A DNA stretch of 64,000 bases from the NCBI RefSeq assembly GCF_013414345.1, contig NZ_CP058670.1, positions 496,001 to 560,000 of the forward strand, in the 5' to 3' direction. This DNA is from Microcella indica. Lineage in GTDB: Bacteria; Actinomycetota; Actinomycetes; Actinomycetales; Microbacteriaceae. The position numbers and the translations under genes were made by a program. Shown here piece after piece: positions 35,347 to 43,727 of the stretch. Within the stretch, counting starts at the first letter, position 1, and every line of letters starts with the position of its first letter. Under the pieces are notes generated by a model, which ran no database searches, was not told the DNA's origin, and saw only the letters and a list, made by a program, of their open reading frames with translations.

Positions 35347-36303
35347 ATGACGGCAACCCCCTCGCACGCCTCGAGCGGCGCCGCGATCGAGGTGCACGGG
35401 GTCGCGCGCTCCTTCGGAGACGTGCACGCCGTGCGCGACGCGAGCTTCACCGCGCACGCCGGGTCGGTCACGGCCCTCATCGGCCCGAACGGCTCCGGCA
35501 AGACCACGCTCATGCTCGTGCTCGCGACCCTGCTCGCGCCGGATGCGGGAACCGTGCGCATCGCCGGAGCCGACCCCGTGCGCGATGCGCGAGCGGTGCG
35601 CCAGCGCATGGGATGGATGCCCGACGTGCTCGGCTCGTGGGCGACGCTGAGCGTGCGGCAGACGCTCGAGACGACGGGGCGGCTGTACGAGCTCACGCCG
35701 GCGCAGTCCCGCGAGCGGGCGCGCGAGCTCATCGAGCTCGTAGGGCTCGAGTCCCTCGCCGACCAGCCGACGCGCGTTCTCAGCCGCGGCCAGAAGCAGC
35801 GTTTGAGCCTCGCACGCGCGCTCGTGCATCGGCCGGAAGTGCTCTTGCTCGACGAGCCCGCGTCGGGCCTGGACCCGGCGGCGCGCGTCGACCTGAGGGT
35901 CCTCGTGCGGCAGCTCGCTGCGGAGGGCGTCGCGGTGCTCGTCTCCAGCCACGTGCTCGCCGAGCTCGACGAGATGGCCGACGCCGCCGTGTACCTCGAC
36001 CACGGCGTCACCGCCAGCGCCGAGCGCATCGAGTCCTCGCGTGCGGGGGCGCGACAGTGGCGCATCCGCGCGGTCGACCCCGCGGCTCTCTCGGCAGCGC
36101 TCGAGAGCGAGGGCGTCGAGAGCGCTGGTCAGGACTACCTCGGAACCCTGATCTCCGTGGCGAGCGAGGCCGACGCGGCCGCCCTGCTGGCCCGTCTCGT
36201 GAGCGCGGGAGTCGCCGTGAGCGCCTTCGGGCCGGCGGTGGGCGACCTCGAGCACACCTTCCTCGACCTGGCGCGCGGCGAGCGGCCGGAGGAGGCGCGA
36301 TGA
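35347..36303 (+). CDS. ABC transporter ATP-binding protein
   Basis: A 318-residue ATPase subunit with Walker A GPNGSGKTT near residue 46, signature LSRGQKQRLSLARAL near 145 (R in place of the usual second G), Walker B VLLLDEPASGLDP, and switch His in VLVSSHV. A further ~90 residues form a C-terminal regulatory domain of the kind found in DrrA/CcmA-like exporters. The stop overlaps the permease start (ATGA). Substrate is unknown. Confidence 0.92.
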   Translation: MTATPSHASSGAAIEVHGVARSFGDVHAVRDASFTAHAGSVTALIGPNGSGKTTLMLVLATLLAPDAGTVRIAGADPVRDARAVRQRMGWMPDVLGSWATLSVRQTLETTGRLYELTPAQSRERARELIELVGLESLADQPTRVLSRGQKQRLSLARALVHRPEVLLLDEPASGLDPAARVDLRVLVRQLAAEGVAVLVSSHVLAELDEMADAAVYLDHGVTASAERIESSRAGARQWRIRAVDPAALSAALESEGVESAGQDYLGTLISVASEADAAALLARLVSAGVAVSAFGPAVGDLEHTFLDLARGERPEEAR

Positions 36304-37391
36304 CCCGGTACTCGGACACACTCGGCACGATCATCCTGCTCGAGCTGCGGCAGCGCATCCGCTCGGTCGCCTGGATCGTCCTCGTGATCGTCGTCTTCGT
36401 GCTCGTGGGCGTCGTCACGGCGATGCTGTGGGCCTCGATATCCGCCTTCGGGGGCGACGCCGAGACGGCGGGCGTCTACTCGACCATCATCTTCTTCGTG
36501 CTGCTCGTGGGCACTCTCGTCACGCCCGCCATCAGCGGGGGCGCGGTCAACAGCGATCGGGACGCCGGAACGCTCGCGACGACGCAGGTGACGCTCGCGA
36601 GTGCGCCGCAGATCGTGCTCGGCAAGTTCGTGGCGGCCTGGACCGTGGCGCTCACCTTCCTGCTCGCCTCCCTGCCGTTCCTCGTCTTCTCCGTTGTGGC
36701 GGGCGGCGTGCGGCTCGACACGCTCCTGGCCTCGCTCGGCGTGCTCGTGCTCGAGCTCGGCGTCGTCGCCGCGATCGGCGTCGGTCTCTCCGCACTCATG
36801 TCTCGAGCCCTGTTCTCGGTCGTGACGACCTACCTGGCCGTCGCCGCGCTGAGCATCGGCACGCTCATTGCCTTCACGCTCGGCGGGCTCGCCTTCCAGT
36901 CAGAGGTTCGCTCGACCTACATCGGCGTCGACTACTCCGTCGGGGGCGAGTTCGATCCGCAGACAGGATTCCCCGAGCAGGTCGAGTGCCTTCCGCCCGA
37001 GACCTACGAGTACCTCGTGCCGCGCTTCGACCACGTGTGGGGCATCCTCGCCGCGAACCCGTACGTCGTGCTCGCCGATGCCGCGCCGACCACGTTCGAC
37101 AGCAACGGCAACCCGCAAGACCTGTTCGGCACCATCGCGACGGGCGTGCGAGCGGCCCAGCTCGCCCCCGAGCTCGAGATGGTCACGGACGAGTGCGCGG
37201 CGGCGCTCGCCGGCGACCTCGACCTTCTCAACGACTACGAGACGCCTCAGGAGATCTTTGAGCGCACGGTGCCCAGCTGGTTCGTCGGCCTGCTGCTGCA
37301 CCTCCTGCTCGCAGCACTCGTACTGGGCGGCGGCATCGCGCGCACGCGCACCCCGGCGGGTCGCCTGCCGAAGGGCAGCCGCATCGCCTGA
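36300..37391 (+). CDS. ABC transporter permease
   Basis: A 363-residue membrane protein: an N-terminal helix (about 25-50), then five helices between about 60 and 200 with SDRDAGTLATTQVTLASAP, a soluble loop of about 130 residues with two cysteines (VECLPPE and DECAAAL), and a last helix. The order fits ABC-2 type exporters, except that the large extracellular loop between the last two helices is unusual. Coupled to the ATPase gene. The pair may export a peptide or lipid. Confidence 0.88.
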   Translation: MTRYSDTLGTIILLELRQRIRSVAWIVLVIVVFVLVGVVTAMLWASISAFGGDAETAGVYSTIIFFVLLVGTLVTPAISGGAVNSDRDAGTLATTQVTLASAPQIVLGKFVAAWTVALTFLLASLPFLVFSVVAGGVRLDTLLASLGVLVLELGVVAAIGVGLSALMSRALFSVVTTYLAVAALSIGTLIAFTLGGLAFQSEVRSTYIGVDYSVGGEFDPQTGFPEQVECLPPETYEYLVPRFDHVWGILAANPYVVLADAAPTTFDSNGNPQDLFGTIATGVRAAQLAPELEMVTDECAAALAGDLDLLNDYETPQEIFERTVPSWFVGLLLHLLLAALVLGGGIARTRTPAGRLPKGSRIA

Positions 37392-37419
37392 GCGCGCCGG
37401 AGGCGCCCGGGCTGCGTGA

Positions 37420-37425
37420 CAGAAT
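37420..37425 (+). promoter_or_regulatory. -10 hexamer CAGAAT for hisS
   Basis: Ends eight bases before the hisS ATG. Confidence 0.4.
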
Positions 37426-37432
37426 CGAGCGT

Positions 37433-38707
37433 ATGGCCAGCCCGGTGACCCCGCCCCGCGGGATGCGCGACATCCTGCCCGCCGACAAGGCCCGGCGCGA
37501 GCGCGTGCTCGCGACGGTGCGCGGCGTGTACCGCGCGCACGGTTTCGACGAGATCGAGACTCCCGTCATGGAGGACGCCGACCGCCTGCACGCGGGCCTC
37601 GGCGGCGACAACGAGAAGCTTGCGTTCGCGGTCATGCGGCGCGGTCTCACCGTGGATGACCTGCGCACCGCCGAGTCGCCGCTCGACCTCGCCGACCTCG
37701 GGCTGCGGTTCGACCTCACGGTGCCGCTCGCGCGCTTCTACGCGAGCAACCGCGGGCAGCTGCCGACCGTGTTCCGCGCCATCCAGGTGGCGCCGGTGTG
37801 GCGGGCGGAGCGCCCGCAGAAGGGCCGCTACCGGCAGTTCGTGCAGTGCGACATCGACATCATCGGCGAGCCGGGCATCATCGCCGAGGTGGAGCTCATC
37901 GCGGCGACCTCGGCGGCGCTCGACGCCCTCGGCATCCCCGACTGCAGCATCCGCGTCAACGACCGCCGTCTGCTCACGGCGTGGCTCACGCGGCACGGCG
38001 TGCCGGCGACTCTGCAGCCGCAGGCGCTCATCACGATCGACAAGCTCGACAAGCTCGGCGTCGACGGGGTGGTGGAGGAGCTCGTCGCCCTCGGCGTCAC
38101 GCAGGCGCGGGACCTGTTCGAGGCGCTCGCCGCCGACGAGGACGACTCGTGGAGCCTGCTGCAGAGTCCCGCGTTCGACGGAAGCCCCGCCCTCGACGAT
38201 CTGCGCGCACTGCGCGCGGCACTGCCCGAGCTTCCGCTGCAGTTCGACCCGTTCCTCGTGCGCGGCATGGGCTACTACACGGGCCCGATCTTCGAGGTCG
38301 CGCACCCGCAGCTCGGCTACTCGCTGGGCGGCGGAGGCCGCTACGACGGCATGATCGGGCGGTTCCTCGGCAGCGAGGTGCCCGCGACGGGCTTCTCGCT
38401 CGGCTTCGAGCGCCTCATCGACCTCGTGCAGCTCGCCGAGACGGGGGGCGCAGAGGATGCGGCTCTCGTCTACGACCGCGATGTCGCTCCCGCGACGATC
38501 GTGACCCTGCAGGCCGCCCTCGTCGCGGAGGGCGCCCGGGTGCGTCTGCTGAAGCGGCCCAAGAATCTGCGCGCCGCTCTCGAGCAGCTCGAGGCGGACG
38601 GCTTCCGCCGCTTCGCGCCCGTGGCGCACGACACCGCACCCGACCCTGCGCTTCTCGACTGGCGTAGGCTCGGAGCCGCAGATTCGACCACCACCGAAGG
38701 AGACTGA
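37433..38707 (+). CDS. hisS: Histidyl-tRNA synthetase
   Basis: A class II aminoacyl-tRNA synthetase of 424 residues. PPRGMRDILP near the N-terminus, motif 2 with FRAIQVAPVWRAERPQKGRYRQFVQCDID at about 113-140, the histidine-A loop LVRGMGYYTGPIFEV near 276, and motif 3 GFSLGFERLI near 321. The insertion around residues 60-90 and overall sequence resemble the HisRS subgroup of actinobacteria. Its last codons contain the ribosome-binding site of eno. Confidence 0.94.
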   Translation: MASPVTPPRGMRDILPADKARRERVLATVRGVYRAHGFDEIETPVMEDADRLHAGLGGDNEKLAFAVMRRGLTVDDLRTAESPLDLADLGLRFDLTVPLARFYASNRGQLPTVFRAIQVAPVWRAERPQKGRYRQFVQCDIDIIGEPGIIAEVELIAATSAALDALGIPDCSIRVNDRRLLTAWLTRHGVPATLQPQALITIDKLDKLGVDGVVEELVALGVTQARDLFEALAADEDDSWSLLQSPAFDGSPALDDLRALRAALPELPLQFDPFLVRGMGYYTGPIFEVAHPQLGYSLGGGGRYDGMIGRFLGSEVPATGFSLGFERLIDLVQLAETGGAEDAALVYDRDVAPATIVTLQAALVAEGARVRLLKRPKNLRAALEQLEADGFRRFAPVAHDTAPDPALLDWRRLGAADSTTTEGD

Positions 38708-39991
<1,284 letters not shown>

Positions 39992-39999
39992 GCGGCGCC

Positions 40000-40500
40000 G
40001 TGGCCCGCCCCCCGCGCAGCGCCTCCCCGGCTCCGGCCGCGGAGGCGCTGGGGGTGGGCGCCTGGTTCCGCAACCTTCAGCTCTCCGGGTTCACCGTTAC
40101 CGTCTTCCTGCTGATCGTCGCGGGGCTCGTCGTGCTCGCGCCCTCCCTGCGCATCCTCGTGGAGCAGCGGCAGGAGATCGCCGAGCTGGAGCGAACTGTC
40201 GCCGAGCAGCAGGCGGCGGTCGAGGATCTCGAGATCGAGATCGATCGCTGGCAGGACCCTGCCTACATCGAGGCGCAAGCGCGCGGTCGGCTGCTGTACG
40301 TGTACCCGGGCGACATCAGCTATCTCGTGATCGACGACGGGCTCACTCCCGCCTCGGATGACGGTCAGCCGATCAGCGACGAGATTCAGACGACGCGCGT
40401 CGACTGGACGCGCGCGCTGCTGTCGTCGTTCGTCACGGCGGGCCTCACCGACCTGCCGGCCGACTCTCTCGTCTCCCCTGCGTTCGAGGGGGCGCAGTGA
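40000..40500 (+). CDS. ftsB: Septum formation initiator FtsB/DivIC-like
   Basis: A 166-residue bitopic division protein: cytoplasmic tail, one membrane helix at about 27-48, then a coiled coil (LVEQRQEIAELERTVAEQQAAVEDLEIEIDRWQDP, in register over five heptads) and the short folded QARGRLLYVYPGD motif typical of FtsB/DivIC. It links FtsQ and FtsL at the septum. The C-terminal ~60 residues are an actinobacterial extension. The gene overlaps the next start (GTGA). Confidence 0.9.
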   Translation: MARPPRSASPAPAAEALGVGAWFRNLQLSGFTVTVFLLIVAGLVVLAPSLRILVEQRQEIAELERTVAEQQAAVEDLEIEIDRWQDPAYIEAQARGRLLYVYPGDISYLVIDDGLTPASDDGQPISDEIQTTRVDWTRALLSSFVTAGLTDLPADSLVSPAFEGAQ

Positions 40501-41015
40501 GCCGGCCGCCGTTCGCACCTTTCAGCGAGGGCGATGTCGCGCTCGTCAGTGCGCAGCTCGGTCGCCCAGCGCGCGACGTCGTCGGCATTCCCGCCCGCTG
40601 CGTGTGCGGCGCGCCCACGGTCGTCGCGACCCGGCCGCGGCTCTCGAACGGAACACCCTTCCCGACCCTCTACTACCTGAGCCACCCCGCGGCGACGGCG
40701 GCCGTCTCCCGACTCGAGGCCGACGGCCGCATGGCCGAGTTCACGGCGATGCTCGCCGAGGACTCCGCAGTCGCTGCGCAGTACCGCGCCGCTCACGAGG
40801 CGTACCTGGCCGACCGCGGGCAGCTGCTGGACGTTCCCGAGATCGACGACTACTCCGCCGGGGGCATGCCGACGAGGGTCAAGTGCCTGCACGCCCTCGT
40901 CGGCCATTCCCTGGCCGTGGGGCCGGGCGTCAACCCGATCGGCGACCGCGCCCTCGCAGAGTGCGGCTGGACCCCCGAGGTGTGCGCGTGCACTCCCGAC
41001 CTGCGCGGCTCCTAG
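40497..41015 (+). CDS. DUF501 family protein
   Basis: A 172-residue cytoplasmic protein of unknown function found next to ftsB across actinobacteria. RCVCGAPTVVATRPRLSNGTPFPTLYYLSHP and later MPTRVKCLHALVGHSLAVGPGVNPIGD are the two conserved blocks. Four cysteines and two histidines in these blocks could bind a metal. It overlaps both neighbours. Confidence 0.88.
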   Translation: MSRPPFAPFSEGDVALVSAQLGRPARDVVGIPARCVCGAPTVVATRPRLSNGTPFPTLYYLSHPAATAAVSRLEADGRMAEFTAMLAEDSAVAAQYRAAHEAYLADRGQLLDVPEIDDYSAGGMPTRVKCLHALVGHSLAVGPGVNPIGDRALAECGWTPEVCACTPDLRGS

Positions 41016-42244
41016 CGCGCCTGACCGTGCTCGCCGTGGCGGGCGCTGGCGCTCTCGCGCTCGCTCCGGCTCCGGATGCCCGCGCAGACTCGATCAGAGA
41101 CCTCCAGTACTGGCTCGACGAGTACGGAATTCGCGAGGCGTGGCAGATCACGCGAGGCGCGGGTGTCACGATCGCGGTCATCGACTCGGGCGTCGACGCG
41201 GCGCATCCCGATCTCGCGGGCGCGGTCATCGGGGGCACCGACGTCTCGGGGCGGGGAGCCGACGACGGAACGCGGCCGGTCAGCGGAACGGGCAGCACGC
41301 ACGGCACTATGGTGGCCTCCCTCGCGGCAGGACGGGGCAGCGGGCCCACGAACGGTGTCATCGGCGCGGCTCCAGCGGCCTCGCTGCTGAGCATTTCCCT
41401 CGCCTTCGGAGCGGGGGAGCGCAGCGCCGACGCGCAGGTCGCCGACGCGGTGCGATGGGCCGTCGACAACGGCGCCGACATCATCTCGCTCTCCCTCACG
41501 CGCAACACCCTCGGCTGGCCGGAGAGCTGGGACGACGCGTTCGGCTACGCCGAGGAGAACGACGTGGTCGTCGTCGCGGCGGCGGGCAACCGGGGCAGCG
41601 GCACCGAGTCGGTGGGAGCGCCAGCGACGATGCCGGGAGTGCTCGCGGTCGGCGGAGTGGACCGTTCGGGCGTCGCGAGCGACAACGCCTCGTCGCAGGG
41701 CATCACGATCGGGGTCATGGCTCCGAGCGAGCAGCTCGTGGGCGCGGTGCCGGGTGGCGGGCACGCCCTCTGGCAGGGCACGAGCGGGGCCACGCCGATC
41801 GTCGCGGGCATCGCGGCGCTCGTGCGCGCGGCGCATCCCGAGCTCGATGCCGCGAACGTCATCGAGCGCATTCTGCGCACCGCCCGCCCCGCGACGCCCA
41901 CCGTGCCCGATCCGCTCTACGGCTACGGCCTCATCGACGCGCGCGCGGCCGTGGGCGCGAGTGTCGCTCCTGTCGCGAGCAATCCGCTCGGCAGCCTCGC
42001 CGAGTGGGTCGTCGTGCACCGTCGAGCGGAGGCCGACACCGTCGCAGCCGACCTTCCCGCGGCGCGCGAACCGATCGCCCGCGGCTCGGTCGCGAACGAT
42101 CCTGTCGCGGATGCCCGGCCTGCGATCGCCGCGGCGGCACCCGTGCTGCCGATCGTGGGCCTGCTGCTCGGGCTCGTGCTCGTCGTCGTGGGAGCGGTCA
42201 CCGCAGGCGCCGTGCAGTTCGCCAGGCGCACGCCGTCGGAGTAG
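40988..42244 (+). CDS. Mycosin-like S8 serine protease, membrane-anchored
   Basis: About 418 residues. A signal peptide (LTVLAVAGAGALALAPAPDARA) precedes a subtilisin domain with the triad Asp in IAVIDSGVD, His in GSTHGTMVAS and Ser in GTSGATPIVAG. A Pro/Ala-rich stalk and a C-terminal membrane helix follow. Signal peptide plus C-terminal anchor is the layout of MycP, the protease of type VII secretion, but no ESX gene is in the window. The GTG at 40988 has GAGG seven bases before it and overlaps DUF501 by 28 bases. Its TAG stop lies in the -10 of ndh. Confidence 0.85.
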   Translation: MHSRPARLLARLTVLAVAGAGALALAPAPDARADSIRDLQYWLDEYGIREAWQITRGAGVTIAVIDSGVDAAHPDLAGAVIGGTDVSGRGADDGTRPVSGTGSTHGTMVASLAAGRGSGPTNGVIGAAPAASLLSISLAFGAGERSADAQVADAVRWAVDNGADIISLSLTRNTLGWPESWDDAFGYAEENDVVVVAAAGNRGSGTESVGAPATMPGVLAVGGVDRSGVASDNASSQGITIGVMAPSEQLVGAVPGGGHALWQGTSGATPIVAGIAALVRAAHPELDAANVIERILRTARPATPTVPDPLYGYGLIDARAAVGASVAPVASNPLGSLAEWVVVHRRAEADTVAADLPAAREPIARGSVANDPVADARPAIAAAAPVLPIVGLLLGLVLVVVGAVTAGAVQFARRTPSE

Positions 42245-42247
42245 ATT
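42242..42247 (+). promoter_or_regulatory. -10 hexamer TAGATT for ndh
   Basis: Predicts a start point near 42254 and a 28-base leader carrying the AAGGAG site at 42267-42272. TAG is the stop codon of the protease gene. Confidence 0.45.
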
Positions 42248-42281
42248 AACCGGGTTCCCCCAAACAAGGAGTGTTTTTCTC

Positions 42282-43601
42282 GTGCCCAGAATTCTCATCG
42301 TCGGTGGAGGCTACGCCGGTTTCTACACCGCTCTGAAGCTCGAGAAGTGGCTGCGCAAGGGTGAGGCCGAGGTCGTTCTCGTCGACCCGCTGCCCTACAT
42401 GACCTACCAGCCGTTCCTGCCCGAGGTCGCGGCGGGCTCCATCGAGCCGCGTCACGCGGTCGTCTCGCATCGGCGCCACCTCAGGAGCACCCGCGTCATC
42501 ACGGCGAAGGTGTCGGGAGTGAACCACGCGAGCAAGACCGCCACGATCGAGCCCGAGGTGGGGGAGCCCTTCGAGCTCGACTACGACCACGTCGTCATGA
42601 CCGCCGGCTCCGTCTCTCGCACGTTCCCCATTCCCGGCGTCGCGGATGAGGCCATCGGCATGAAGTCGATCGAGGAGGCCGTCGCGGTGCGCGACCGCCT
42701 CATCGACAACTTCCACCGTGCCGCCCTGCTGCCGGCCGGCCCCGAGCGCGATCGGCTGCTCACCGTCGTCGTGGTCGGTGGCGGCTTCGCCGGCATCGAG
42801 ACCTTCGCCGAGCTGCGCAGCCTCGCGAGCGCCCTGCTGCGGGACCACCCGCAGCTGACGATCGACGACACGCACTTCCACCTCATCGAGGCGATGGGCC
42901 GCATCATGCCCGAGGTGTCGCTCAAGACGAGCCACTGGGTTCTCAAGAACCTGGCCCAGCGTGCCGCGATCGTGCACCTCGAGACGCAGCTCACGAGCGC
43001 CGTCGACGGCCGCATCGAGCTGTCGACGGGCGAGAGCCTCGAGTCGGACCTCATCATCTGGACGGCGGGCGTCATGGCGAACCCGGTGCTACGCGGCACC
43101 GACCTGCCGGTCGACGAGCGCGGTCGCCTGCGTGCGCAGGCAGACCTGCGCGTGATCGACGACAACGGCATCGTCGACGCCGCGTGGACCGCGGGCGACG
43201 TCGCCGCGGTGCCCGACCTCTCGGGCGGCGGAGTCGGTGGGTTCTGCGTGCCCAACGCGCAGCACGCCGTGCGCCAGGGCAAGCAGCTCGCGAAGAACAT
43301 CGTGGCGGTGCTGCGCGGTGAGGACCCGAAGGACTACGAGCACAAGAACCTCGGCGCCGTCGCCGGCCTGGGCCTCGGTTACGGAGCCTTCCAGTCGGGC
43401 AAGTTCGCCGTCACGGGCTTCCCCGCCTGGGTCATGCACCGCGGCTACCACGGCCTCGCGATCCCCATGTGGGAGCGCAAGCTGCGCGTCGTGGGCGACT
43501 GGGTCGGCAACCTCGTGCTCGGGCGCGACAACGTGAGCCTCTCGGCGCGCGAGGAGCCCGCGGCGTACTTCCAGGAGTTCGCGGCCCGCCCCAAGGGCTA
43601 G
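42282..43601 (+). CDS. ndh: Type II NADH dehydrogenase
   Basis: A 439-residue monotopic flavoprotein that passes electrons from NADH to menaquinone without pumping protons. RILIVGGGYAGFYTALKLEK at the N-terminus is the FAD dinucleotide fold, TVVVVGGGFAGIETFAEL near residue 163 the NADH fold, and WTAGDVAAVPD with PNAQHAVRQGKQLAKNI near 305-343 the second FAD site and quinone region. GTG start with a good ribosome-binding site. A strong hairpin follows the stop. Confidence 0.95.
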   Translation: MPRILIVGGGYAGFYTALKLEKWLRKGEAEVVLVDPLPYMTYQPFLPEVAAGSIEPRHAVVSHRRHLRSTRVITAKVSGVNHASKTATIEPEVGEPFELDYDHVVMTAGSVSRTFPIPGVADEAIGMKSIEEAVAVRDRLIDNFHRAALLPAGPERDRLLTVVVVGGGFAGIETFAELRSLASALLRDHPQLTIDDTHFHLIEAMGRIMPEVSLKTSHWVLKNLAQRAAIVHLETQLTSAVDGRIELSTGESLESDLIIWTAGVMANPVLRGTDLPVDERGRLRAQADLRVIDDNGIVDAAWTAGDVAAVPDLSGGGVGGFCVPNAQHAVRQGKQLAKNIVAVLRGEDPKDYEHKNLGAVAGLGLGYGAFQSGKFAVTGFPAWVMHRGYHGLAIPMWERKLRVVGDWVGNLVLGRDNVSLSAREEPAAYFQEFAARPKG

Positions 43602-43605
43602 TGCC

Positions 43606-43630
43606 CGCGACCGCAGGTTATGCGGTCGCG
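43606..43630. terminator. Hairpin between ndh and the tRNA
   Basis: CGCGACCGCA, GGTTA, TGCGGTCGCG: ten perfect pairs. It can serve both ndh and the convergent tRNA gene. Confidence 0.7.
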
Positions 43631-43641
43631 CCAGTGCGGTG

Positions 43642-43715
43642 TACCCCGGCTGGGGTTCGAACCCAGACTGAAGCGATTTTAAGTCGCCTGCCTCTGCCAA
43701 TTGGGCTACCGGGGC
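43642..43715 (-). tRNA. tRNA with anticodon UAA (Leu) and a short variable loop
   Basis: A complete 74-base cloverleaf on the minus strand. The acceptor pairs GCCCCGG with CCGGGGT (first pair G-T), discriminator A. The D arm GCC..GGC with loop CAATTGGCAGA resembles leucine tRNAs. The anticodon loop CTTAAAA reads UUA codons. The T arm CTGGG-TTCGAAC-CCCAG is perfect. The variable region is only TCAGT, five bases, whereas normal bacterial leucine tRNAs have a long extra arm. The structure is sound, but the amino acid is assigned by anticodon only. CCA is not encoded. Confidence 0.8.
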
Positions 43716-43727
43716 CCGCCCGCCACA

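Noticed and set aside
43642-43715. tRNA pseudogene
   Set aside because: All stems pair well and the T loop is canonical, so it is probably functional although the isotype is unusual.
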